Source: an uncultured bacterium (GTDB taxonomy: Bacteria > Bacteroidota > Bacteroidia > Bacteroidales > Muribaculaceae). From it: 52,782 bases of DNA. How positions within the stretch are numbered: position 1 is the stretch's first letter; each line of letters starts with the position of its first letter. Under the pieces are notes generated by a model. The model saw only the letters and a list, made by a program, of their open reading frames with translations. It had not been told where the DNA came from and did not search any database. This document shows, piece after piece, positions 41,883-50,757 of the stretch. The position numbers were made by a program, and so were the translations under genes. Where the stretch lies: contig CAJMNI010000013.1 in assembly GCA_905214735.1 (NCBI GenBank), forward strand, positions 1 through 52,782. The letters run 5' to 3'.

Positions 41883-42842
41883 ATGTATAGACCCCAATTT
41901 CATATTCACTCTAAAAGTAAACTTTCGCTCAGGTTTCTGATTGCTTTGGCGTTGGTTCTGCCTTCGTTTGCAATTAAAGCCGCCCCGAAAGGCACTGACG
42001 CCGAGAGGTTCAAGCCCTCCGACTTCACTTTGAAATGCGAGATGAAGAAGACGTCGCTCTATGAGCAGGAGCCGGTGGAGGTGAACGTCGTGCTTTGTTC
42101 GCCGACTCCGAATGTGGTCGGCGTCTCGGAGATCAGGCCCATGAGCCTCAACAAAGGGGAGTTCTCCTTTTTCTCACCCGTGAGGAGTGCCGGAGAATCA
42201 TACGTGGTGAATGAAAAGGGGAGAAAAGTATATTGCTATGTGGTGCAGACGGCCGTGTTGTCGGTCGGCAAAAAAGGGAAATATGAACTCGAATGCCCGG
42301 AACTGCAGATTGAGGTTGCATATCCGGTTGTGACCCGAGATCCTTTCTGGGGATATGTTCAGTCGAGCGAGACTGTGGCTTATGAGCTCAAGGGCGACAA
42401 TACGGAATTCAAGGTCAGGGAATTGCCGAAGCTCCCGGAAAAGAGCGTTTATTCGGGTGCGATCGGAGAATTCAGCATAAAGACCGAAGTTCCCCCGGGC
42501 GACATAGTTGTGAACGAGGAGGCCACGGCCTATGTCACCATCAGCGGGATCGGGTGGCTTCCCGACACGATGCTGCCCGAATATCGCGACGCATTCAAAA
42601 AGGGAATGAAGCTGAAGTCGATTTCCGAAGAACGCAACCGCTATGTGAAAGATGGCAGGCTTATTTCCGAACTGCGGATAGAATGCACATTTATACCGAC
42701 TGAACGGACAGACGTGGAAATCGGACCGATCACATTCGAATATTTTAACCCGAAGACAGGAAAATTTGTTGAAGGGGCTTCCGAGCCGACTAAGGTCACG
42801 GTGAAGTCCACGACTGTGAGACGCGAGATTCATTCTGTCTGA
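41883..42842 (+). CDS. Short BatD-like protein without TM C-terminus
   Basis: 319 residues. Signal peptide, then two or three beta-sandwich segments like the BatD oxygen-tolerance family (SLYEQEPVEVNVVL; VYSGAIGEFSIKTEV; ERTDVEIGPITFEYFNP). It lacks the C-terminal membrane helix and cytoplasmic domain present in the 608-residue BatD downstream, so it looks like a secreted BatD paralogue created by tandem duplication. Role unknown; cotranscribed (31 bp gaps). Confidence 0.75.
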   Translation: MYRPQFHIHSKSKLSLRFLIALALVLPSFAIKAAPKGTDAERFKPSDFTLKCEMKKTSLYEQEPVEVNVVLCSPTPNVVGVSEIRPMSLNKGEFSFFSPVRSAGESYVVNEKGRKVYCYVVQTAVLSVGKKGKYELECPELQIEVAYPVVTRDPFWGYVQSSETVAYELKGDNTEFKVRELPKLPEKSVYSGAIGEFSIKTEVPPGDIVVNEEATAYVTISGIGWLPDTMLPEYRDAFKKGMKLKSISEERNRYVKDGRLISELRIECTFIPTERTDVEIGPITFEYFNPKTGKFVEGASEPTKVTVKSTTVRREIHSV

Positions 42843-42873
42843 ATTCATTCAGTCTGAAAAGAAAAAGAAGGTT

Positions 42874-44700
42874 ATGCAAAGAAAACTATATCTGATAATT
42901 CTCCTGATGCTTTCGGCGCTCGGGATGTCGGCCGCTTCGGTTCAGATTGAGGTGACAGCCGGACGCGGAAAGCGGTCGATTGCCGTCGGAGATCAGTTTT
43001 ATATGACCATAGTGGTCAGCAACAGCGACGCCGAACCGGCGCCTCCGCGAAACATGCCGGGAGCGAAACTGATGTATTTCGACCAGACCGGCACAAGCTG
43101 GAAAATGTCGACGGTCAACGGCGCCACCACGCGGTCGTCGACAGTGACATACACAGCCACTTTCCGTGCCCAGAAAGAGGGAACCTACAGCTATGGCCCG
43201 ATATCTGTGGGAGGCGCAAGAAGCAATAGCGTAAGATACACGATCGGAAAGGGAGGTGCCGCACCACAGTCGATTCCGGGCAATAACAACGGCGGCGCTT
43301 CTGCATCTGCCGGAAGTGACGACGACGGAAAACCGAAATTCATCGGCAAAGGCGATGGCAATCTCTTCATGAGGGCCAATGTGACCAAGACCACTGCTTA
43401 CGAGCAGGAGGCTCTCGTTTATACGGTTAAGCTATACACAACTTACGACGCCATCAAATTTATCGGCGCTACGGCTGCTCCGAAATTCGACGGTTTCGTG
43501 GTGGAAGAATCAAAAGACGTCTCCACTCAGCTTAACTACGAGTCATATCAAGGGAAGATGTATGCCACCGCAATCATAGCGCGTTACATAATATTCCCGC
43601 AAATGACCGGAAATCTGAAGGTAACCGGTAATACTTATACCGTTTCGGTCGACCGGCGTGAATATTATCATGACCCGTTCTGGGGAAGCATGTCTTACAG
43701 CACTCCGCTGCAGCTGAATGTCACTCCCAACGACCTGGTCGTAAACGTCAAACCGCTACCGTCGCCCAAACCTGCCGATTTTTCGGGAGGCGTCGGCAAA
43801 TTCAGAATTTCCTCCGATCTCAAATCCCATAATCTCAAGACCAATCAGGCGGGTTCGATAGTCTACACGGTGACCGGAACGGGAAACATCAAATATATCC
43901 AGTTGCCTGATCTCTCGGTGCTTTATCCGCCGGAAATCGAGATCTATTCGCCGAAGAGCGACCAGAAGGTTGAAGTAGGATCGGCGAATGTGTCGGGAAG
44001 TGTCACATTTGACTATTCGTTCATGCCGCTGGAGGAGGGGCAGTTTAAGATTCCCGATGTAAAACTGGTATATTTCAATCCCGAGACAGGGCAATACGAG
44101 ACTTCGGTTGCGAAAGGTTATACTGTCAACGTAGGGAAGGGAGAGGCCTCGAAGTCGGGAAGCCGTAAAAACGTGCGTTTCGATTCGAATCAGCAGAACG
44201 TCAAGGCTTCATCCCTGAGCAAGAGCCATGAGCCGATGATAGAGTCGTTCGTCTATTGGTTATGGTTCATAATCCCGGCTGTGCTTCTTCTCGGAGGGTT
44301 CGCCTACTATCAGATCTATACCAAATCACATGCCGACATGGTGGCATTCAACAGTCGCCGCGCCGACAAGATCGCCCGCCGGCGTCTGAAACGAGCTGCC
44401 GCCGCCATGCGCAAGAATGCCCCCGAGCTTTTCTATACAGAACTGCTCAAGGCTCTCTGGGGATATCTTGGCGACAAGCTCAAGATGCCAACCTCGGAAC
44501 TCATGCGCGACAACATCAGGCAAATGCTTCTCTCCAAGAATATAGAAGAGGTGCAGATTGACTCGCTCATCGGACTGATCGATGATGCCGAATTTGCGAA
44601 ATATTCTTCTGCCGGAAGGAATTCCGGCCTCGATGCGATGTATAAGCGCGCGATATCGATAATCAACCAACTTGAAGACTCATTTAAAAAATCGAAGTGA
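42874..44700 (+). CDS. batD: BatD, oxygen-tolerance family protein
   Basis: 608 residues. Signal peptide (about 1-20), extracytoplasmic Ig-like repeats (YEQEALVYTVKLYTTY; GSIVYTVTGTGNIKYIQLPDLSVL), a membrane helix (about 458-482) and a cytoplasmic C-terminus with AFNSRRADKIARRRLKRA and a helical end. Standard BatD length. Ends within the TGATG junction shared with batE. Confidence 0.93.
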   Translation: MQRKLYLIILLMLSALGMSAASVQIEVTAGRGKRSIAVGDQFYMTIVVSNSDAEPAPPRNMPGAKLMYFDQTGTSWKMSTVNGATTRSSTVTYTATFRAQKEGTYSYGPISVGGARSNSVRYTIGKGGAAPQSIPGNNNGGASASAGSDDDGKPKFIGKGDGNLFMRANVTKTTAYEQEALVYTVKLYTTYDAIKFIGATAAPKFDGFVVEESKDVSTQLNYESYQGKMYATAIIARYIIFPQMTGNLKVTGNTYTVSVDRREYYHDPFWGSMSYSTPLQLNVTPNDLVVNVKPLPSPKPADFSGGVGKFRISSDLKSHNLKTNQAGSIVYTVTGTGNIKYIQLPDLSVLYPPEIEIYSPKSDQKVEVGSANVSGSVTFDYSFMPLEEGQFKIPDVKLVYFNPETGQYETSVAKGYTVNVGKGEASKSGSRKNVRFDSNQQNVKASSLSKSHEPMIESFVYWLWFIIPAVLLLGGFAYYQIYTKSHADMVAFNSRRADKIARRRLKRAAAAMRKNAPELFYTELLKALWGYLGDKLKMPTSELMRDNIRQMLLSKNIEEVQIDSLIGLIDDAEFAKYSSAGRNSGLDAMYKRAISIINQLEDSFKKSK

Positions 44701-45533
44701 TGCTGCGAAACGTCATTAAATATATAAGTATTCTGGTTGTGGCATTGGCCGGATCTGCAGGAGCAAAAGCCGGCGTGACGGCCGAAACGGAGATAGCGGC
44801 AGCCGATTCAGCATACGCAAAAGGGGAATATGCGAAGGCGATGGCCCTTTATGAAAATGTGGTGAAGGAGCATGGCACTTCGGCCGAGTTGCTTTGCAAT
44901 CTCGGAAATGCCTGCGTAAAGGCCGGTGACTACGGTCGCGCCATGCTCAGTTATCAGCGGGCGTTGCGTATCGACCCTTCCGATTCGGAGGTGCGCAACA
45001 ATATGGAGTTTGTGGCCTGGAGAGTGCAGGAAAACAACAAATCGGAGATCAGAGGCAAAAAATTAAGCGTTATGCCCGATGAACCCTCCTTTTTTGAAAA
45101 TATAAAGAATCTGATCGGCCGCAGGGTGTCATCCAATGCGTGGGCTATAACGGGAGCGGTCTGCTTTCTGCTTTTCATCGTTTGCGCCGGGTTTTATGTT
45201 TTCATGAAAGATGTGGTGGTCAGGAAAGTCGGATTCTTCGGAGGGGGCATCCTTATCGGACTGACCGTGATTTTTGTGGCGTTTGCCTTCTATGCGGCGC
45301 GCAGTGCGAGGTCAGACTCGGAAGGGGTGATAACGGCTTACAAGACCACCTTATATAAAGAGGCGTCGGCAACATCGAAAACCAATCCGAGTCAGCTCAC
45401 CCGCGGCACGGTGATGGATGTGCTCGACGAGGAGAAGGGGAGCAACGGAAAGACGTCATGGTATAAAGTAAGGTTGAATTCCGATTTTGTCGGATGGGTG
45501 AAATCTTCCGATTTCGAATTGATTGCCGAATGA
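44700..45533 (+). CDS. batE: BatE, TPR-TM-SH3 protein
   Basis: 277 residues from ATG 44700 (GTG 44697 is the only alternative). Signal peptide, TPR segment (about 35-95, GNACVKAGDYGRAMLSYQRAL), two membrane helices (about 146-170 and 178-200) and a C-terminal SH3-type domain (about 215-277, VITAYKTTLYKEAS...NSDFVGWVKSSDFELI). Last gene of the Bat operon. The ATG is inside the batD stop. Confidence 0.9.
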   Translation: MLRNVIKYISILVVALAGSAGAKAGVTAETEIAAADSAYAKGEYAKAMALYENVVKEHGTSAELLCNLGNACVKAGDYGRAMLSYQRALRIDPSDSEVRNNMEFVAWRVQENNKSEIRGKKLSVMPDEPSFFENIKNLIGRRVSSNAWAITGAVCFLLFIVCAGFYVFMKDVVVRKVGFFGGGILIGLTVIFVAFAFYAARSARSDSEGVITAYKTTLYKEASATSKTNPSQLTRGTVMDVLDEEKGSNGKTSWYKVRLNSDFVGWVKSSDFELIAE

Positions 45534-45650
45534 GCGTAGAAAAGCTCAAAAATTATGCATTTTGTTGCAAATTATGGCGATAAAAGAAAAATATGTTGAA
45601 GAACACCATAAATAAATCCAAAAATACTTTGCCGTGATGTAAATTTTGGT

Positions 45651-45658
45651 TAATTTAG
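45651..45658 (+). promoter_or_regulatory. Possible promoter for HTH/USP pair
   Basis: TAATTTAG, one base off the TAnnTTTG element, about 95 bp before ATG 45754. The leader holds an AAGTGA/TCACTT hairpin. Weak. Confidence 0.3.
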
Positions 45659-45753
45659 CAACACATAGAAAGCCTCCTTTCTCCTTGCTTTCAAAAAGTG
45701 ACTAAAAAACAGTAATTAATCACTTAAATAATAATCAATAAAAATACATAACC

Positions 45754-46008
45754 ATGAGCAAGACCATCACCTTCAACGAACTTCGACGCCTCAAAGACAG
45801 TTTACCCGACGGCGCCACGCATCGCATTGCAGATGAACTTAACGTAACCGTTCAGACTGTTCGCAATTATTTTGGCGGCGTCAATTATCAGTATGGCAAG
45901 AATGCCGGTCTTCACATCGAGCCGGGTCCCGACGGAGGCATTGTAGTTCTCGACGACACGACGATCTATGACATGGCTGTAAAGATCCTCGAAGAGCAGA
46001 ACAGCTAA
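45754..46008 (+). CDS. Small HTH DNA-binding protein (Bacteroidales type)
   Basis: 84 residues. N-terminal KTITFNELRRLKDSLPDG, then a helix-turn-helix (RIADELNVTVQTVRNYF, about 23-39), and a short GIVVLDDTTIYDMAVKILEE C-terminal helix. Looks like a conserved Bacteroidales regulator; DNA targets unknown. It lies 19 bp before the universal stress gene and is probably cotranscribed with it. Confidence 0.8.
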   Translation: MSKTITFNELRRLKDSLPDGATHRIADELNVTVQTVRNYFGGVNYQYGKNAGLHIEPGPDGGIVVLDDTTIYDMAVKILEEQNS

Positions 46009-46027
46009 GAAGAGAAAGAGGCAAGAG

Positions 46028-47161
46028 ATGGCAATGAATAGCGACAAGTATATCACCCTTGTTATCCACACCCCCGGGCGTGCGCAAAAGCTCAAGGGTT
46101 TTCTGAACTCGCACGATATTCCGGTGGAAATCGTGCCGGTGAAGGCTGCCGGCTTCGGCGACGAATGTCCGGTGAGAGTCCGCATCCCTGAGGATAAGCT
46201 TGGCCTCGGTCTCAAGATCCTTGAGAGCGGGGAGGACTATTCGACATCTCAGATCATGATTAAAATGGCGGGAATGAGCGGTGACATGCTCATCCCCGTC
46301 GATTTTTCTCAATCGACTCTTCTCGCTGTGCGCATCGGATTCTATATCGCCAACAAGGCCGGAATGCGGCCGGTGATCATGCACGCGGTTCTCGAACCTC
46401 TCTTCCCGGCGCAAAACCCTGATCCCGACATGCTCGACGGAACAGAGGAAGTGGAAATCGAAGAGCTCAAGGAGGGGAAATTGCTTACAAATGCCGCCCA
46501 TAAGAAAATGAGCGCGCTTAAAAAGGAAATCCTCTCTATGCAGGCGGCGGGAGAACTGCCCGACATCAAATTTTCCACTACAGTGGTAGAGGGCGTGGCC
46601 GAAGAGATGATCCTTCAATACTGCCGGGTGCATAACCCCTCGATGGTGGTAATGGCCACCCGGGGCAAGCATAAGAAGGATGAGGATCTTGTCGGAAGCG
46701 TCACTGCCGAAGTGCTCGATTCATGCCGGGTGCCCCTCTTTACCGTGCCTGATAATTTTGCGGGCACAGGACTGCAGGATGTCAATAATCTGATCATGTT
46801 CTGCACACTCGAGCGTCACGACATAGTCTCGATCCGGGCCTTGATGAAAACGTTCAGTTATCCGGCCTGCGATGTCTTTCTGGTGCCGGTGGTGGAAAGG
46901 TCTGAATCCGACACCCGGAAAAAACTGACGGAGCTCCGCGACTATTTCTCGCAGACATATCCGATGGCCAATTTCCACATCCATCTTGCCAACCTGAAGA
47001 ATTTCAGCGACGATATTGATTCCTTTATCTCTCAGCATGATATAAGGATGATGATCGTGCCCAATAAAAAGACCAATATCTTCAGAAGAATTTTCCGCCC
47101 GACTCTGGCCCATCGCTGTCTCTTCCAGCGCGACCTGCCGATGCTGATTCTGCCGGTCTGA
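46028..47161 (+). CDS. Double universal stress protein (UspA-like)
   Basis: 377 residues. N-terminal DUF2007-like segment (about 1-80, PGRAQKLKGFLNSHDIPVEIVPVKAAG), then a USP domain (about 87-240, DMLIPVDFSQSTLLAVRIGFYIA and VVMATRGKHKKDEDLVGS) and a degenerate second USP-like domain (about 250-377) ending LPMLILPV. No ATP-binding G-2x-G-9x-G(S/T) that is fully canonical. Role probably stress or signal response; ligand unknown. Confidence 0.85.
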   Translation: MAMNSDKYITLVIHTPGRAQKLKGFLNSHDIPVEIVPVKAAGFGDECPVRVRIPEDKLGLGLKILESGEDYSTSQIMIKMAGMSGDMLIPVDFSQSTLLAVRIGFYIANKAGMRPVIMHAVLEPLFPAQNPDPDMLDGTEEVEIEELKEGKLLTNAAHKKMSALKKEILSMQAAGELPDIKFSTTVVEGVAEEMILQYCRVHNPSMVVMATRGKHKKDEDLVGSVTAEVLDSCRVPLFTVPDNFAGTGLQDVNNLIMFCTLERHDIVSIRALMKTFSYPACDVFLVPVVERSESDTRKKLTELRDYFSQTYPMANFHIHLANLKNFSDDIDSFISQHDIRMMIVPNKKTNIFRRIFRPTLAHRCLFQRDLPMLILPV

Positions 47162-47301
47162 TTTTTGGAGCGGTTTTTGCTATTGTTATAGCGTTATGAC
47201 TCTTCGCGTCTTGCAGGCGTGAAGATTTTGTGTGTTTATTTGCGAGCATCATTGGTAAATAATCCCGCACTTTAGCACAGTATTAATTCAAAGACAACCA
47301 C

Positions 47302-49779
47302 GTGATATACCCTCAGGATTTCGAATCTAAAATAGGTTTTGACACTGTCAGAACAGCACTTCTCGGTTTCTGCACCTCCCGCCTTGGCAAAGAGGAGGTT
47401 GAAGCCATGAAATTTTCCACCGATTTTGATGCGATAGTAAATTCTCTTCATAGTGTCGACGAGATGATGCGCATTAAAAAGGGGGGCTTCCCTTATCCGA
47501 CCCCGTCGGCTCACGATGTTCTTCCGTATTTATCCGAGATCAAGGCCCGCAATTCATTCATGAGCGCCGAGAGGCTCTATAAGCTGATGTCGGTGATGCT
47601 CTCGTTTTCAGAGATCGAATCCTTTTTTCGCGATCAGCGGGAAGAGGAGAGCGAAACGCCGCTGTTTCCTTCCCTGACAAAGGAGGTTGAAACATTGCGC
47701 GCTTTCCCTGATCTTGTGAAAGTCATCTCTAATGCAATCAATAAGTTTGGCGAGCTGAAGGATACTGCCTCGCCTGAGCTTTATGAGATACGCCAGCAGA
47801 TACGCTCGGCTTCGGGAGCGATGCAGCGCGCCATGCGAAGAGTGCTCGATTCAGCGGTGGCCCAGGGAATAGTGGATAAGGATACGACGCCTTCAATCCG
47901 CGACGGCCGACTGGTGATTCCGGTTCAGGCCGGAAGCAAACGCCAGATTTCGGGTATAGTCCATGATGAGAGCGCCACGGGAAAGACCGTCTTCATCGAG
48001 CCGGCTCAGGTTGTGGAGGCCGGCAACCGCATCAAGCAGCTGGAAATGGAGGAGCGCCGCGAGGAAATAGCAATCCTTACGCGGATAGCCGATGTGATCC
48101 GACCGAATATCGAGGATATTTCGTCGAGCTGCTATCTTATGGGTCGCCTCGACTTCATAGCTGCAAAGGCGGCGTTTGCCATCGACACAGATGCCCGGAT
48201 GCCTCATCTGTCAAAGAATGTGCAGCTTGAGTATTATCATGCTGTGCATCCGGCGCTTTCGCTCGCACTCCGGCAGCTCGGCCGCGATGTGGTGCCCCTC
48301 AACATAACTCTTTCTCCCGACAAGAGGATCTTGATTATCTCCGGACCGAACGCCGGTGGTAAGTCGGTATGTCTCAAGACTGTGGCTGTGGTGCAATATA
48401 TGTTCCAATGCGGTATGATGCCGACGGTTTACGAAAATTCCCATCTCGGAATTTTCAAAAATCTTTTTATCGACATTGGCGACGAGCAGTCGATAGAGAA
48501 CGACCTGTCGACCTATTCGTCACATCTGCGAAACATGAAGTTTTTCTTGGCCAATGCCGATAAACGGACCTTGTTTTTAGCAGATGAGATGGGCTCGGGC
48601 ACAGAGCCTCAGATCGGAGGGGCAATGGCGCAGGCCATCCTCGACTATATCGGAAAGGCAGGAAGTTACGGCGTGGTTACTACCCACTATCAGAATCTGA
48701 AGAAGTTTGCCGAGGAGGCTCCCGGGTTTGTCAACGGAGCCATGCTCTATGATCGCCAGCATCTCGCGCCGACATTCCAGCTTTCGATCGGAAATCCGGG
48801 AAGCTCGTTTGCACTCGATATCGCTTACAAACTCGGTCTTCCCCGCAATGTGATCGACGAGGCCAAGCAGATAGTGGGGGAGGATTATGTCAATCTCGAC
48901 AAATATCTCTCCGACATTGCCCGCGACCGGAAATACTGGGCGTCGAAGCGCCAGAACATTCGCGAGAAGGAGGCCCGCCTCGACAATCTGTTGTCGAACT
49001 ATGAAGAGGTGGCCGGCGATCTCAAGCAGCAACGCCGGGCAATTCTCGATGACGCCCGAAAGGAGGCTAAGGAAATTCTTGGCGAGGCGAATGCCAGGAT
49101 TGAGCGGACCATTCTCGAGATCCGCAATGCCCAGGCCGAAAAAGAGCGCACCAAGGAATTGCGCAAGGATCTGAATGCATATATAGATGCGTCGGCAGAT
49201 ACCGGCGATGATGCAGCCGACAAGAATCTTCCGAGCCAGCTGCAGCCATTGAAGCATAAGAGCCGTAAAAAACGGACTGAACCGAAACCTCAGGCCCCGG
49301 TGGCGGAGAAGCGAGAAATCAGGAAGGATGATTATGTGAGGCTTAAAGATTCGCAGACGGTGGGGCAGGTGCTTACAATCAGCGGGAAGAAGGCTACTGT
49401 GGCTTTCGGCGCGCTCCGTACTATTGTTGAGCTGTCGAAACTCGAACTTGCGAAGAAACCCAAAGAGTCAGCGCTTACAAGCGTCTCATCCATAAGCAGC
49501 TCCACAAGCGACGACAGCCGCCGGCGCCAGCTCAGTTTCAAGAATGAAATCGATGTGCGCGGCATGAGAGCTGACGAAGCGATCCAGGCTGTTACCTATT
49601 TCCTCGACGACGCCATTCAGTTCCAGGCCTCGAGGGTGAGAATCCTTCACGGCACCGGCCATGGAATCCTAAAGACGCTGATCCGTCAGCAGCTGAAGGC
49701 CAACACTGCCGTGGCCCACTTTGAGGATGAGGATGTGAGGTTTGGCGGTGCCGGAATAACGGTCGTAGACCTCGAATAA
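47302..49779 (+). CDS. mutS2: MutS2 ATPase/endonuclease
   Basis: 825 residues, normal MutS2. Start GTG 47302 yields MIYPQDFESKIGFDTVR. Walker A SGPNAGGKSVCLKT (about 347-360), Walker B LFLADEMGSGTEPQIGGA region, a coiled-coil clamp (about 515-640), KOW-like turn and the C-terminal Smr nuclease domain (about 749-825) with IDVRGMRADEA and HGTGHGILKTLI. Family role: ribosome rescue/collision splitting and recombination suppression. No MutL neighbour. Confidence 0.96.
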   Translation: MIYPQDFESKIGFDTVRTALLGFCTSRLGKEEVEAMKFSTDFDAIVNSLHSVDEMMRIKKGGFPYPTPSAHDVLPYLSEIKARNSFMSAERLYKLMSVMLSFSEIESFFRDQREEESETPLFPSLTKEVETLRAFPDLVKVISNAINKFGELKDTASPELYEIRQQIRSASGAMQRAMRRVLDSAVAQGIVDKDTTPSIRDGRLVIPVQAGSKRQISGIVHDESATGKTVFIEPAQVVEAGNRIKQLEMEERREEIAILTRIADVIRPNIEDISSSCYLMGRLDFIAAKAAFAIDTDARMPHLSKNVQLEYYHAVHPALSLALRQLGRDVVPLNITLSPDKRILIISGPNAGGKSVCLKTVAVVQYMFQCGMMPTVYENSHLGIFKNLFIDIGDEQSIENDLSTYSSHLRNMKFFLANADKRTLFLADEMGSGTEPQIGGAMAQAILDYIGKAGSYGVVTTHYQNLKKFAEEAPGFVNGAMLYDRQHLAPTFQLSIGNPGSSFALDIAYKLGLPRNVIDEAKQIVGEDYVNLDKYLSDIARDRKYWASKRQNIREKEARLDNLLSNYEEVAGDLKQQRRAILDDARKEAKEILGEANARIERTILEIRNAQAEKERTKELRKDLNAYIDASADTGDDAADKNLPSQLQPLKHKSRKKRTEPKPQAPVAEKREIRKDDYVRLKDSQTVGQVLTISGKKATVAFGALRTIVELSKLELAKKPKESALTSVSSISSSTSDDSRRRQLSFKNEIDVRGMRADEAIQAVTYFLDDAIQFQASRVRILHGTGHGILKTLIRQQLKANTAVAHFEDEDVRFGGAGITVVDLE

Positions 49780-49798
49780 TGTCATAAAGAAAAAAATG

Positions 49799-49833
49799 CA
49801 AAACGCCGTTCAAATTTATTGAATGGCGTTTTG
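49799..49833 (+). terminator. Terminator after mutS2, overlapping next promoter
   Basis: 15-bp stem CAAAACGCCGTTCAA (49799-49813) / TTGAATGGCGTTTTG (49819-49833) with one G-U pair and loop ATTTA. The last four bases TTTG (49830-49833) double as the -33 element of the SGNH promoter. Confidence 0.85.
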
Positions 49834-49860
49834 TCATATCGTGGAGTTTGCGTAATTTTG
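49830..49860 (+). promoter_or_regulatory. Promoter of the SGNH/MBOAT operon
   Basis: TTTG (49830-49833), 19-bp spacer, TAATTTTG (49853-49860): textbook match. Leader of about 95 nt contains GGCGCGA...TCGCGCC complementary segments. Confidence 0.8.
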
Positions 49861-49962
49861 CAATCCCGAAAAGAGAAACGAAACTCTTCAGCGGGCGGCG
49901 CGAAGGCGCTGTATTGCCAACCAATTGTCGCGCCTTGCAAACGGGGCGTTAAATTAGAAAAG

Positions 49963-50754
49963 ATGAAATTCAAATATCTTGCGCTTTGGCTTCTGCTCGC
50001 AGTGGCGCTTGCCGTGGTTATGGCCGCCTCCTTTTTCGAAGGTGATATAAGCGTCGGAGGCTATAAGCTTAAGAAGTCGGGATTTGCCGAGACCCTCATG
50101 GGCAAGAAGGGAGGAGATGCTCTTGCCGACAGTCTCGCTGCTTTCCCCGAAACGGACGAAATGACGGCTTCGAAAGAACAGACTGTGGACTCGGTGCCGC
50201 AGTCGCTCTTTATATTCGGCGATTCGATGACGTTTAATCTCGCGCTGCGGTTGGCTGCCTACGCCAAACAAAACGGGCATACGATTCACGCGGTCAACTG
50301 GGATTCGAGCAATACGAAAATATGGGCCGAACACGACACTCTCCGCTATTATATAAATAAATATCATCCCACCCAGATATTCATCTCTCTCGGCAGCAAC
50401 GAACTATATCTTAAAAATCCGGAATCGCGAGTGCCTTATGTCAAGAAAATTCTTGCAGTGATCGACACTATTCCGTTTGTATGGATCGGACCGCCAAACT
50501 GGAAGGAGGATTTCGGAATCAACGATATGCTTGAAAAAATGTGTGGCAAACGAAGATTTTTCCGCACCGACGGCATGAAGCTCGACCGGAAGAAGGATCA
50601 TATCCATCCCACGCGCGACGCTTCGGCTCTCTGGATTGACAGCGTGATGCGCTGGTTGCCGCAGTCGGCCCATCCTTTTGTTGCTGAGACCCCGGCAGAC
50701 ACAATCGGAAAGGCAAATCCCAATATTATCTTCCTGAAAGCTCTCAATAAGTAA
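49963..50754 (+). CDS. SGNH/GDSL-like hydrolase with TM anchor
   Basis: 263 residues from ATG 49963 (the long upstream frame starting at 49819 overlaps the promoter). Single membrane helix (about 4-25), then an SGNH fold: FIFGDSMTF (catalytic Ser88, about 84-92), ISLGSNELYL (about 143-152), WIGPPNW and the C-terminal DHIHPTRDA (Asp/His dyad, about 211). Probably the periplasmic partner that acetylates or de-acetylates sugars together with the MBOAT, by analogy to AlgX/AlgJ or DltD-type pairs. Confidence 0.85.
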   Translation: MKFKYLALWLLLAVALAVVMAASFFEGDISVGGYKLKKSGFAETLMGKKGGDALADSLAAFPETDEMTASKEQTVDSVPQSLFIFGDSMTFNLALRLAAYAKQNGHTIHAVNWDSSNTKIWAEHDTLRYYINKYHPTQIFISLGSNELYLKNPESRVPYVKKILAVIDTIPFVWIGPPNWKEDFGINDMLEKMCGKRRFFRTDGMKLDRKKDHIHPTRDASALWIDSVMRWLPQSAHPFVAETPADTIGKANPNIIFLKALNK

Positions 50755-50757
50755 AAG

